From: Nemertoderma westbladi | Taxonomy: Eukaryota; Xenacoelomorpha; Nemertodermatida; Nemertodermatidae | Length of the DNA stretch: 64,000 nt | Reading direction: 5' to 3' | Assembly (NCBI GenBank): GCA_032718475.1 | Contig: JAUCBJ010000064.1 | Coordinates: 1-64,000, forward strand | Shown here: piece after piece, positions 11,030 to 22,293 of the stretch | Layout: the number at the start of each line of letters is the position of its first letter | How positions within the stretch are numbered: the first letter of the stretch is position 1 | Notes under the pieces: model-generated | Databases searched by the model: none | What the model was told of the DNA's origin: nothing | Seen by the model: only the letters and a program-made list of their open reading frames with translations | Made by a program: the position numbers and the translations under genes

Positions 11030-11625
11030 ATTGTACAGACGATTTGTAGGCTGAGCTGTTGTCTGATTGCTGTTAAGTCCGAACGGATTGCAGTGTGTGT
11101 AGATCACCTGTCCGATTAAGTACGATTAGGCAGTAGGGGCAGTGAACACTGTAAGGTAAACCCCCAACTAAAGAATAAGTCGCACTACTGGGTTAGAGCG
11201 CATACTCCCTAATCATTTCAGAGTCTGCATGTCCTGTGGTTTATTTAGGCTTGAGAGTGGTCTGCCATCGTTTAGTCTGTACTTTGTTTGTGTAAGTCTG
11301 TACGGGTAGCGTATAATTTTATTTAGATAATTTGTAGGCTGGATAGTTGTCTGGCTGTTATTAGGTCTGAACGGATTGCCGCGTGTGTAGATCATCTGTC
11401 CGATTAAGTACGGTTAGGCAGTAGGGGCAGCGAACGCTGTAAGGTAATCCCCCAACTAAAGAATAAGTCGCACTACTGGGTTAGAGCGCATACTCCCTAA
11501 TCATTTCGGAGTCTGCATATACCGTAGTTTGTTTAGGCTTGATAGTAGTCTGTCAGTGTTCGGTCTGTATTTTGTTTGAGTAGTTTGTACGCGTAGCGTA
11601 ATATTTATCATTCAGAGTTTATGCG
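11030..11625 (+). repeat. 288-bp tandem duplication in the element 1 leader
   Basis: Two diverged head-to-tail copies with a period of about 288 bp. Shared landmarks include ATTTGTAGGCTG (about 11042 and 11330), GTCCGATTAAGTACG, and CTAATCATTTC followed by GAGTCTGCAT. It lies in the untranslated leader between the 5' LTR and gag. Confidence 0.8.
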
Positions 11626-12543
11626 ATTATCCGCAACATTCATTCCCCAAGTTTGTTCCTACAGTAATTGTGTTTGTTATACATACCGCTATAGTTAAAT
11701 TAACCCCGGTACTACACGGGCTGCTCGGCGTAGGTAAAGACTGGTGATTTTGTGCATCGGTCACTCCAGCAGATGCCGTGGTTCTTTTAGCTGTTCAAGT
11801 ATATTTAACTACTGATTGTCTGTTATATAAGTACTCGTACCTAATTGAGGGTTTAGTGTACAGTACTTTCCGAAGTAATTATTGTAGACATTATATTTGT
11901 GTTGTAAAGTGGTTGATAGGCACATTCGATTAGCTCTATTAACTTCTAGGTAGGAACACTCCGTGATACATAACGTAGAACCTATAGCGATACGGCTATA
12001 GGTCGTCAGGCGGTGGTATTTTCCTATCTAGACAACGCAGTGTATTTACTACTACTTATTATTTCAAATACCGTAGTACCCTGTCCGTTGTAATAACCGG
12101 TTTTCTAACCCTTTGTTAGGCTGGTTTGTAGACTTCTTGTAAAAATACCCTAAAAATTCGTATTTGTGTTTTTGTAAATTTTTGTGTTTATTTAGAGATT
12201 GTAATCTCAACCCGAATTGTACGTAATTCGTAGTATTAAGTAACTTAGGTAAATTAGAATTATTTGTTTTAGTGTCCTATACGTAACACTTCACTGAAAG
12301 CGCACCGCTTTGTGTAGTGATTACTCCCCAGAAATAATAACATTTATTTCAAACATAGACAAAACCCATTAAAACGGGTATATATATTATAAATCAAATC
12401 CAACGATTTATAAATAGTAGGCATACCATAAAACCATTAGGTCTCAATATCAGTTGGATTACTGCTTAAATAACGGTAATAAAGTAAGTTAAAGTAACCA
12501 AGTAACCCTAAAGTTCAGAAATTCAATTATTCTAAAATAATTG

Positions 12544-12838
12544 ATATACCGGTATTTACGATAGGCCTATTATCTTATTTCTATAAATCTAGGCTGAAAT
12601 TATACCGGTACTTGTAATTAATTCTAGTCCAGAATTATATATACTACAAACTGTAAGCTGTATACCGGTATTCCCGATAGGCCTATTATATATTTATATA
12701 TATTTGTGCTAAAATTATACCGGTATTCTGTGATAAACCTAGTCTGTAATAATACTTATATAGTTATATATACTATAAGTATACCGGTATTCTAATATAT
12801 TATATATATATCACGCTACACTGAGTAGCAGTACCGGT
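12544..12838 (+). repeat. Leader array of ACCGGT palindromes upstream of gag
   Basis: TATACCGGTA-like palindromes recur at about 12549, 12603, 12661, 12718, 12781 and 12831, set in diverged units of about 58-120 bp that also share GATAGGCCTATTAT. A looser cluster occurs at 10786-10910. Their density directly upstream of gag suggests a leader RNA structure or DNA-binding sites; function is unknown. Confidence 0.65.
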
Positions 12839-12927
12839 AATTAATTACTAGGCTAGCAGTTAATACTGAGTTACTAAACTTGCTCAGACTGTAATATAGC
12901 AGTAGGCATTCAACTGTACAATCAAAC

Positions 12928-15900
12928 ATGTCTGACTCACCACAAACATTGTCAGATAGCCTCTTAGAAAGTGCTAGAATGAGTGTTAGACAGGGTCTTA
13001 AAAAGATCTGGGACTCAGCTAAGAGTATAGAGCGTCTAAGACCAAAGTCCAAGTCCCCTCCTACTGTAAGCAAGGCCATCCCTACAGTATTAATAACAGA
13101 ACCGAGGTTGGTCCAACATCGTAGGTCTATCATAGGCACTCGACCTCAGGTCAAGCGAGACCAAGAAGCAGCGGAACAGCAACAACCCGCAAGCCAGGAA
13201 CTTGTTTCTCAGCAGTCCGACAGCTCCAGTAGTTCGGATACTGTTGAGCGGATGCCCGAGCGCGGAGCGAAGATGGCGGATAAGGTTTATGATGAGCGGA
13301 CAACCTATGAAGAATCAACCGACGCCACTTCTTCTCAAGAAGAAAGCGAAGCGACGGCAGAGAAACCGCATAAGAGGGATGCCATTGACATCTATCTGTC
13401 AGACTATCAACGTTTTTTAGGTGATGACGAGTTGAGGAGAAGGCTGGAGGGGCTTAGCCCTAATAGTGAAGGAACCAAGCTTGTATTGGATGCCATCGAT
13501 GCAGAAATGTTAGCTGCGAACCAAGCTAAATTTGATGAACTCCTCCACATCACTAGAGTCCAAGAAGAGCAAGTAAAGAAAAAACTTATAGAAGACAGAA
13601 AGGCAGCGGCAGTAGCAGCAGCCGTGGCAGCGGCCGAAGTGGAAAGAAAGGCGGCAGCGGCAAAGGCAAGGGCGGCAGCGGCAGCGGCCGAAGCTGAAAG
13701 AAGGGTGGCCGAGGCTGAGAGAAGGGCCGCAGAGGCAGTGGCAGAAGCCGAACGGAGAGCGACTGAAGAAACCACCCAACTAGAATTGGAATACATTCAG
13801 GAGAATCAAGACTGCATAAATAAACAGTTAACAGCTAGTAATATGCAGATGATGAATCGATCTACTCCCAAACGACAGGGATATACATCATCTGAGGAAG
13901 GCGATACCACCGATACTGAAGGCAAAGGAAATAGATCTCGTCTAAGTAGACGTAAAAGAACATTTCACCGTCAGAAATTGCCTGATTTGCCTCCAGCTGT
14001 TAGAAGGCAACTAAATAACACCAACTTAGGTAGTACAGAGCCCACAGACCAAATAATTAAAATAGAAAGACTCCCTACTATAGTAGATGAGCCTGAAATA
14101 ATTAGGCCTGTTCTTGAAATCACCCCTTCGGTGATAGACACACCTGTGCTCCCTGAAACTACCTCTAAATTCCCTCTGCATAGCACTAAGCTACCTGTGC
14201 CCCGTAGAACTGCCCAGGAGACAGTTCAGATCCTGGACCCCGAGCGAAATATTCCAAATTTGTCGCCCGTTGTCCCTCGTATGCCCGCTACGACGTTGGC
14301 GGATCCCGTTTCGGCGGTTGATTGGGTAGACGAGAGACGGCGGGGGATGGATATTCTCCTTGGAGAGATGAAGGAGAATCGGATACGCTCCTCCCAACAG
14401 GTCCGAGAGTTGGAAGAGACTGTCCAGCAATTCAAGGGCACAGTAAGGGAAAGTAGGTTAGAGTTGCAAAAGGTGCAGCAAAGTATCGCGTTAGAACGCG
14501 ATAAATTAGTGAACACACAAAAGGGTATACCACCACCCCCTGTAACAATGTGTCAACCCGTTAGGTCTGAAGTATCCCATGCGCAAGGTGTGGAGCCTAC
14601 ACGCATCTATACTGCTAGCGAAATAGAAACTCCTATAGTGAACCCTATTAAGGGTAATTATAAACCTGTTGATAATGATATTCCCTATAGAACTGATCAT
14701 AATCCGAGAAATTTATATACCGATAACTCGATATTAAATAGCACGATGGCCCAAGAAAGTTTTACGCGTCAAATGGCTAGAACCGAAGCCCGGCAAGCGG
14801 TAAAGGTTGGAGAGATCGTCAAGTTCAATGGAGATGAGATGAAATGGTTACCTTTTAATGAATATTACAAAGATAACATACAGAACTCTGTACTATCTAA
14901 TGGAGAAAAACTTAGATACCTCATCGAGTGCTTGGAAGGATCTCCCAAGTTAATGGCGTTAAAGTTTATTGGACATCCAGACGGATTAAGACAAGTTTGG
15001 GATACACTAAACATCAGGTATGGTAATAGGAATAATATCGCTGGGTACTTGTATGCCAAGTTAGTAGCGCCCCGAAAGTTTATTAGTAGCGGAATTATCG
15101 AGTTTTCCGATGAGATCCAGGAGATCTGCAGACAATTAGACTGGCTAGGTAAGTCTCATGAGTATCAGAACACTATGGTTATTAGAGCAGTGGCTTCTAC
15201 TTTACCTAAAGGTGGAGTAGGTACACGCTGGGATAAGAAAGTGTTATATATGATGGAACAACAACGGCGAGACCCTACCATGGCTGATCTCATGTCATTC
15301 CTAGATGGAGAAGTGAAATTACAGCTCCTAAGGCAGTCCAGAGAGAAGACATTGGAAAACAAGGTAAGTGAGAAACCCGTTTCTAGGAGAAGGGTAACAC
15401 CAGTATGTTATACCGACGACGGTGAAAGCCAAACTTCTCAAGGAGAGAACAGCGGGAAAGACACTGACAGATCTTATTATGTCAATAAAATGCCTAAAGA
15501 TCAGGTAAGTAAATCCGAGTCTCGACCCAATGACAGAAGGGAACCGGTACAAAAAACCCTTCCTACGTCTCCTAAAAGAATTCAGGTGAGAAAGCCCGAG
15601 GAAAGAACAAGTGTGCACCACATAGCACAGGTTAAAGTAAGTAACATCAAGCCGAAATGTGTGCTGTGCGACGGGCCCCACCGTTTAAATGCGTGTGATA
15701 AATTCCTGAGGAAATCACTCGAGGATAGATGTGAAGTCATGTGGGATAAGCGGTTGTGTTATAATTGCCTCAGACGAGGACACCAACGGCGAACCTGTAA
15801 CTCCGACGCAAGGTGTGCAAAGTGCAGCGCAAAACATCATATCTTGTTGCACACGGAATTCGAACGAAACAGCCTGAGTCAGGTAAGTGAGTCCGAACTA

Positions 15901-17397
15901 CATGTCCAATTCAGTGATGTGAACGACACTGATCAATCTGAGATGGAAGGATTCTATACGGACGAGTTCTCCGACCAAAACGAATCCTGTTACCTGATAA
16001 ACACCACCGCAGTGTATCGAGCACTCGTGTATGAGAAAGACACAGACAGCGACCTTACCTTAACTACTTCCGATCAACAACCATCTTGGAAAGCGCCAAC
16101 TTCCAATATAGGAATCCGAGAATTTCCTGTAGTCCAGTTACGGGTCCACGGACCTCAGAAGAGCTATATAGTGAACGCCCTCCTGGACTCCGGTAGCACA
16201 GGAACATTCATCGATAGGGAACTAGCCGAAGTCATCTTTGCTGGACAACCCAAGTTCCGAACCAAGCTAAACATGTCAGGGATCATGCAGGTTTGGAATT
16301 CTACTGTAGCTGCCGACTATTATATAGGTGAGTTGTCCACCCCCCAGGACGAACTAGGAGAACATAGCATCAGGTCAGTGAAAATGGTGGCTATAAAGAA
16401 CTTCGCTACTACTCAAGCAGACCTTTATAATTGGGACGAGGATGAGAGCATCCAACATCTTAACATACCTCGATTCCAGACTGATTATCCTGGAGTGCAA
16501 ATACTCATCGGCCAAAACGCGCATGAGGCGCTGGAGACATTAGAGAAACGGCCTGCTCAACCGCAGCCCCTACAGAACTATGCGGTAAGAACTAGAGTAG
16601 GTTGGTACCTTACTGGACCTTCCCGTAGAACGCTCAGGGAAAGACTGCTTCAAGATCGTGTCTGCCAGGTGAGTGAATGGGAAGACGATACTAGTGAGGG
16701 AGACGACCCAACTGAGGGAACACCACACTCCTCAGATAATGACAATCTTAGCTCCAATGTAGATCAATGGAGATATTGCCCCAAGAAGTTTAATCCAACG
16801 GACATCGCTTCCAGAGGAGCAACTCCTCAAGAACTGACAGATACTATAGACCGGTTAGGTGAACCCGACTTCCTGAGTAAGGAGAATGAATGGCCTCCCC
16901 ATCTTACTCCGACTGAGATTAGACCAGCCAAGGGAGCGGAGAAAGTCGAACCTGAAACCCGGACGGGTGGATCGGAGTTATTTGAACCCGGGATAGATCT
17001 GTCGGTATTACATGTTGCCAGGGACGACGCCGTGGATCTGGGCCTCCCCTCCGCGAGTGGATCCTTCATGAAGATCAGAGAGAGCGATTGGAGCTCTGGA
17101 ACATCAGACGTCTCGCAGGGACTCTCACCTCTCCTGCAGAGAGCGACGGACCACTATAGCTCCTGGAATCGGCTTTGTGACGCCGTCATATACTTTGAGC
17201 GATGTTTCTATCGTCACTATTCCAGGACGAAGAGGAAACCTGGAATTGTATTCAGGATGCAGCGACTCAATCACCCAGTCGGTCGTTTGTGTTTATCGGA
17301 AGGAAATGGAGGACTCTCCGGAAACTGTGGAAGGCAAGATTCTCTTCCCACGACCACCTCCCTAATCCTTCAAACATCTAGGGACTCCATAACGTAA
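12928..17397 (+). CDS. Gag-protease polyprotein with RT deleted, BEL/Pao element 1
   Basis: An uninterrupted 1489-codon ORF from ATG 12928. In order: an acidic N-terminal region; an Ala/Glu/Arg-rich helix (about residues 220-290); a basic linker; a second predicted coiled coil (about 470-530); a DUF1759-like gag core (about 630-760, KFNGDEMKWLPFNEYY onward); three CCHC-like zinc knuckles (about 910-980, with CYNCLRRGHQRRTC canonical); and an aspartic protease with LLDSGSTGTFID (about 1085-1096). The segment VGWYLTGPSRR (about 1225) normally leads into RT. Instead, after about 45 acidic residues, WRYCPKKFNPTDIASRG appears, the tail of BEL RNase H. RT and the RNase H core are therefore missing in frame. 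The last 150 residues have no recognisable domain. Several CAG/GTAAGT-like donor sequences lie inside the ORF. Confidence 0.85.
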   Translation: MSDSPQTLSDSLLESARMSVRQGLKKIWDSAKSIERLRPKSKSPPTVSKAIPTVLITEPRLVQHRRSIIGTRPQVKRDQEAAEQQQPASQELVSQQSDSSSSSDTVERMPERGAKMADKVYDERTTYEESTDATSSQEESEATAEKPHKRDAIDIYLSDYQRFLGDDELRRRLEGLSPNSEGTKLVLDAIDAEMLAANQAKFDELLHITRVQEEQVKKKLIEDRKAAAVAAAVAAAEVERKAAAAKARAAAAAAEAERRVAEAERRAAEAVAEAERRATEETTQLELEYIQENQDCINKQLTASNMQMMNRSTPKRQGYTSSEEGDTTDTEGKGNRSRLSRRKRTFHRQKLPDLPPAVRRQLNNTNLGSTEPTDQIIKIERLPTIVDEPEIIRPVLEITPSVIDTPVLPETTSKFPLHSTKLPVPRRTAQETVQILDPERNIPNLSPVVPRMPATTLADPVSAVDWVDERRRGMDILLGEMKENRIRSSQQVRELEETVQQFKGTVRESRLELQKVQQSIALERDKLVNTQKGIPPPPVTMCQPVRSEVSHAQGVEPTRIYTASEIETPIVNPIKGNYKPVDNDIPYRTDHNPRNLYTDNSILNSTMAQESFTRQMARTEARQAVKVGEIVKFNGDEMKWLPFNEYYKDNIQNSVLSNGEKLRYLIECLEGSPKLMALKFIGHPDGLRQVWDTLNIRYGNRNNIAGYLYAKLVAPRKFISSGIIEFSDEIQEICRQLDWLGKSHEYQNTMVIRAVASTLPKGGVGTRWDKKVLYMMEQQRRDPTMADLMSFLDGEVKLQLLRQSREKTLENKVSEKPVSRRRVTPVCYTDDGESQTSQGENSGKDTDRSYYVNKMPKDQVSKSESRPNDRREPVQKTLPTSPKRIQVRKPEERTSVHHIAQVKVSNIKPKCVLCDGPHRLNACDKFLRKSLEDRCEVMWDKRLCYNCLRRGHQRRTCNSDARCAKCSAKHHILLHTEFERNSLSQVSESELHVQFSDVNDTDQSEMEGFYTDEFSDQNESCYLINTTAVYRALVYEKDTDSDLTLTTSDQQPSWKAPTSNIGIREFPVVQLRVHGPQKSYIVNALLDSGSTGTFIDRELAEVIFAGQPKFRTKLNMSGIMQVWNSTVAADYYIGELSTPQDELGEHSIRSVKMVAIKNFATTQADLYNWDEDESIQHLNIPRFQTDYPGVQILIGQNAHEALETLEKRPAQPQPLQNYAVRTRVGWYLTGPSRRTLRERLLQDRVCQVSEWEDDTSEGDDPTEGTPHSSDNDNLSSNVDQWRYCPKKFNPTDIASRGATPQELTDTIDRLGEPDFLSKENEWPPHLTPTEIRPAKGAEKVEPETRTGGSELFEPGIDLSVLHVARDDAVDLGLPSASGSFMKIRESDWSSGTSDVSQGLSPLLQRATDHYSSWNRLCDAVIYFERCFYRHYSRTKRKPGIVFRMQRLNHPVGRLCLSEGNGGLSGNCGRQDSLPTTTSLILQTSRDSIT

Positions 17398-20300
17398 CAA
17401 CATATGGAGTGGGTGTGTGACTCTATTATTTTATATTATATTATTATTTTTATATTTATGTATGTATTACTATGTAATTTTATTATAATCGTTTTATTTA
17501 ATTTAGTAGAATATTATTTAGCGATTATTTTGTAGAATAGTGCAATATATTCGTGTTTATTACGTACGTAATTACTTATATTATATTTAGTGCGACGGCG
17601 AGAAATAATTATTTTTCTCTTTCCTTACTGCTCGTATTCTATTATAAATACGTAACTACAGTAAGATGAAATGTCCGTACTTATTAAAGTACAATAAAGC
17701 CACTACTATATTTAAGTATTATTGGTAGGCAGAGTATTAGGAATGCAAAGTTCAGATCCTCGTGTCTCGGCTAAATCAAGCTCTGGGTAGACCTTGGAAA
17801 CGACTTGCCTCTTCACACTGACATTGCTTCGTGCGATATTGCTCTCATACCGTATATTAAATAATACATATAGTAGCGTGATGTCCCTTTAACAGTAGCG
17901 TATAACGCAAAATAAATCTGTTAAACCCTTTGACCATCTGTAATTCTAGTCGATTAAGATATCGCGGCACCCACCGATATACTTGAAAGACAAATTCTAG
18001 AATCAGTGGTTAACGTCCCCAGACAAGTTCTGGAATAAATCGGTGCCCATCTCAAATATTAATTATTTAATATTTGCAAATCTAATAAATCAAAATCTGT
18101 AAAATTCAGATCCTTCAACAATTCTAGTCAATTAAGATATCGTAGCATTTACCGATATTCTTAAAAAGACAATTGTCATAGAATTAAGGATCTTGTGTCC
18201 CCAGACATATTCTAGAATCAAAATATGTCAATTTAATTATCAAATAATAAAATTTCAGGGAATAAATTTAAATTCATGCCTTTTAATGAATTTAATAAAT
18301 TGCCATTTTTACGCAATTTATAACATTCCCAAAATTCCATTAATTAATAGATCAAGGGAGCGGAGATTTATCTTATTATGTGTATGAGTGTGCGAAAGTC
18401 TCCCAAACATAGTCAATAGCCGATAAAATTCATAAAGTCATGTATAAAACAGAACATTGACTATTAAAGAATACTATTAAATAACATCCCAGATCTGTAT
18501 GCATTGGAATTGCTCTAATTCTACCGCTAGCTTTGCATAATGTCACCATAGCAACAACCACGCTAGAATTAGAATTGAGTTAAAAGAACAATGGAAAGCT
18601 TGTCCCATTGAATAGCATAGGGAATAAATAGTGCACTGATAGTATCCAAGGATACATAATAATACAGTGACATTCTGGAAGGCATTGACTAACGGACAAG
18701 TGACCCGAGTGTGTGTAATTTGTGACAAGTTGTGTGTGTGGTACTTGTGAGTTTATAGGCGAATGTTACTACTAAGGTGTGTTTACAGTAGCTAGTCGCA
18801 ATCGTAAAAGTAACCTAACTCTCCAAGGAAAACCTGAAGTACATCTAAGCCTTTGGGACGGACAGTCGAGTGACTTGTGCCGGTTGTCGTTGTCGTTGTG
18901 CGGCTACGTCGTTGGCGAAAGTACAGCGGCGACGACACATCGGCGCTGAGGATCTCGTACTGTCCGGGGGTTAATTGGAGTAGGCAGCGACGCTCGCTAG
19001 CCTGAATATAAACTCATTATAATATGGATAAACTCATATAGCAGATATGGTTGAGTTGATAGAAGATGATCTTGGTATCGGGGAGCGATATACTCTACTT
19101 TTGCAAGCGTTTGTTGATAGCTTAATACGCGGTGACGTTAGTCTAACTGCTGCGGAGGACGATGGTCGTTATATCGAACCGACAATGTCCCAAGTGCAGC
19201 TCTCGCGAGAGTTGGACTATAGAAAATTCGCTGCTCGCTACACGCATTGTAATGGTATGTATATGGACTTCTTAACCATTGACCATTCTATCGATTTACA
19301 CAATACGGACTATGTCGACTATATATCCTGCCCAGCGGAGTCGAAACCATAAACTGAAATTCGAATGCGAAAATTCTATTCGAAATCGGCTCGAAAGAAA
19401 AGACACTAAAGAAACAAATGGACGCGGTAACTCCAAAGTATATTTGGAATTCTTGATAGAAGCATTGTAACAACAAATAAATGTCACCCGCGTTTACCCT
19501 ACCAGACGTGCGTCTTTGGTATTATTACGATAAACGCCCTAGACCCAAATAATAAACGGAAAGACATAAACATCCATGTAAACCGAAACTTGTTGACGTA
19601 TCACCTATGCTCACTCGGCTCGAACGATCCTGGAGTAAACCTACAATCAGAGTCCCGGAATACTCGGTCAAACCTCCTCATTCCTTAGTTGGACCTCAGA
19701 CCTGCGATCCTGGTGGTGTCGCGGATCCTCGCGGACTGTATTCACTGTTCAAAGATCTAGTGCTACCCTAACAATTAATCGGTAACACTCCGACAGTGAT
19801 TTCTAGCTAGCCGCCCATCTTACCTAGCTGGATTATGACGCAGACACCTAATATCATTATCCAACCGTATGGTCGTCCCGTTTAACGCGATACAACCCTT
19901 CATCAAAGTGAAGGAGAGCGTTGTACGAAACGAGTTAAACGCTATTCTATAAAGATCAAAAAGAAACCTGCGTTTGTTCAGATAAACGTAAGTTACAACA
20001 GTAAGTCCAATCGATAAACAAATTGGCCTTATCTCAGTTCGATTGGGAAACCTCGAATCTCAAAGAAGATATCAAGCTTAGAAAACCCTATTCTCTGCGA
20101 GAGTTTTGGACGAACGTATCCCATGACAAGCGGAGGAAAATCAGCTCGAGGAGAAGCATATCGAAATGGATGAGACACCGACCGTAAACCCAAACCTTTT
20201 AATGCAATCATATTGCACCCTTCACCCAGGAGTTATGGCCCTCCTAGTAAAGTGCCTTCCCCCAAAGAGAAAATGACTCTTGCTAGCTTTAAAAAACTGC

Positions 20301-20407
20301 GTAAACGCCGTCCGCGCAAGAAAGACTAACTGTTTAGAGTATCTTTATGTTTTAGAAACTGTGATTTTTATATTTTATAGACTGAAAATCCCATTTTCTG
20401 GGAGCGG
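17398..20407 (+). other. 3' non-coding part of element 1
   Basis: Three kilobases between the gag-protease stop and the 3' LTR. A 101-codon ORF at 19047-19352 has no recognisable domain. No integrase or env signature is visible in any frame. The first 300 bp are extremely AT-rich. The region ends in CTGGGAGCGG (20398-20407), a short purine-rich tract beside the LTR that could prime plus-strand synthesis. Confidence 0.6.
17935..18230 (+). repeat. Degenerate tandem duplication of about 180 bp
   Basis: Two copies share AATTCTAGTC.ATTAAGATATCG, ACCGATAT.CTT, GACAA, GTCCCCAGACA and TTCTGGAAT-like blocks, starting near 17941 and 18121. Non-coding, inside the 3' part of element 1. Confidence 0.65.
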
Positions 20408-21633
20408 TGTAAAAGCTTTTGCTGAATTGTCCGGTTATTTTTCCTTATTTTTCCCGTAAAATACTCTGTAGTTGGTTTACCAGGCATAAAAAGGCCGTGT
20501 CCTTGCTGTACTGGTGTTTTAGCGGACATAAAAGCTATTTCTTCTGTATTTGTACTTTAGAGGACATAATCCGTAATTCCGTGACGTAAAAGCTCGATAC
20601 TCTTGAAAACAGTGTCGCTACCATGACGACGGCTAGCAGCTGATATTGCCACGTCGACGTTTCTTTGTTTCTCTGTTCTCTCGTTGTTCAGGTTGACCAA
20701 TCAGAGCGTTTGTTATCTCTGTGTTGGAGGTATATACAGAAACTCAGTAGTTCAGTGTTATGGTTTTTGCCCAGAGCCTAAGAACCGGCTTTGGCACCAC
20801 CGTGTTTTCAGTTTTTAGTCTTACACTAGTAGGTTTAATTATAAAGGGCATATATCCTTTAACTGACATACCGATCAAACTCATGGAATCACTGCTGACT
20901 GATCATACATGCTGACTGCTGAAACATTGCAAACTCATAACAATCAGTGTTTTCATTGTTGTTTTATACTGCTATTTACCGTCAGTTCTTCATAATATGG
21001 TTGATGAATAATTATATTTGGAATAACGATAAATAACCCCGAAACCCAATATTCTTGATATACCGAAGGTAAGAGAGAAGGGTTACAGATAAACGATTGT
21101 GACTTATATTAAAGTGGTTTGAAGTGAATCTAATGTTATTTGATAGACCCTACATGAGTCAGTCTGTGTTCCTTTTATATGTGACTAAAATCAGTGAAGA
21201 TTGGCAGATTAGTGTGCAGTATTGTGCAGCATTGTGTATGAGTGAGTCTGTTAAAGAAGCAATTCCTAAAGAATGCGCCATATATGTGAATTATAATTAA
21301 GCCATATCGTTGTGAGTAGTTTAAGTCATAACTCTGTTTATATAGATAAAGCGCCACGTCCTAAAGGAACTGTTAATATTACCGAAGGTGAATAATATTG
21401 TCAGAGATTATATAATACTGTCAGTCGAATAATACATTAGGCTTACATAGCAACAAAATTAAACCGTCGAACCCAATCTCCCGGGAATATCCAGCGGGTG
21501 AATGGTCGCGCACGGATTGGTTTCGACTAGTGTAGTGAATCAAATACTTGTCATAGACTAAAAAACCGATTTAATATCTAGCAGACATCTTAATTTGGTG
21601 GGTTAAACTGCTAAAGGTCTGAAAGCGCGAACA
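20408..21633 (+). repeat. 3' LTR of element 1
   Basis: Same 1226-bp length and ends as the 5' LTR, preceded by a purine-rich tract and followed by the GTAGT duplication at 21634-21638. Confidence 0.95.
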
Positions 21634-21638
21634 GTAGT

Positions 21639-22293
21639 TGGTACAAATGGAATGTAAGTGTAAGAAGTGTGTTTTTAAGTTAGCATTATGGCCATTCCAT
21701 ACTCTTGAGTGTTTAAGTGTGTTTGAAAAGTACCAGTTCCCATAATGCCGCTAAGGGGGGCCAAGTTTTTCATACACATGACACACTGGACTGGAAAAGT
21801 GGTAAAATGCTAACTTGTGGGAAATGGTCTAAAAAACGTTTTGACAAAGTTTCAGATTGCAAGGACCACGAGTTAGCACTTTGAGTTAGCACTTTGGAAA
21901 AGTTAGCACAATAGCGGAAAAAGAGCTTGCAAAGTTAGCCCTTTGGTATATTTGCCAACACACACATAACCACATCGTGTTTTTGAACGGCTCAACTCAA
22001 GACAAGAACTACCCTGGCCTATTAATAGCCAGGTTCGTTATAATCTTGAACATTTTTCGACCAGGTCAATGAGGATCCTGCGATATTCCAGAGGCTTCGC
22101 ATCAAACTTATCTAATCTATTTTTACAGCTGAGACCAAACATACTGGGAAGATAACGGCTAAAGGAGTGCTGGGTACGTTCAAATATGCTTATATATTAT
22201 CAAGATAGGGACACCATATCGAACTGTTATGTTCAATTGTAGGCCTGGCGTAGGTACAATACAACCCCCATTGGAAGGCTGCATTACGATGCA
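21639..22293. other. Non-coding interval between element 1 and the RTE-type element
   Basis: No gene seen. It contains short direct repeats built on GTTAGCAC / TTAGCACTTTG (21880-21945) and an inverted pair around GGCCATTCCATAC. Confidence 0.4.

Larger units (their letters stand above)
9513..21633 (+). mobile_element. BEL/Pao-type LTR retrotransposon lacking RT and integrase (element 1)
   Basis: Direct 1226-bp repeats (9513-10738 and 20408-21633) start TGTAAAAG, end CGAACA and are flanked by the 5-bp duplication GTAGT (9508-9512 and 21634-21638). By eye the two LTRs differ at about two positions, so insertion is very recent. The internal part has a 2.2-kb leader, a 1489-codon gag-protease ORF and 3 kb of non-coding DNA. 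RT, most of RNase H and integrase are absent. BEL/Pao affinity rests on the gag domain, the spaced CCHC knuckles, a DSGS protease and a GWYLTGP segment that in this superfamily leads into RT. It is best read as a non-autonomous derivative copied by a related autonomous element. Confidence 0.9.

Noticed and set aside
13407-13796. Antisense Ala/Ser-rich ORFs
   Set aside because: Shadows of the Ala/Glu/Arg-rich helix of the gag ORF on the other strand.
19047-19352. Possible env or accessory gene in element 1
   Set aside because: 101 codons, no signal peptide, no membrane segment, no recognisable motif.
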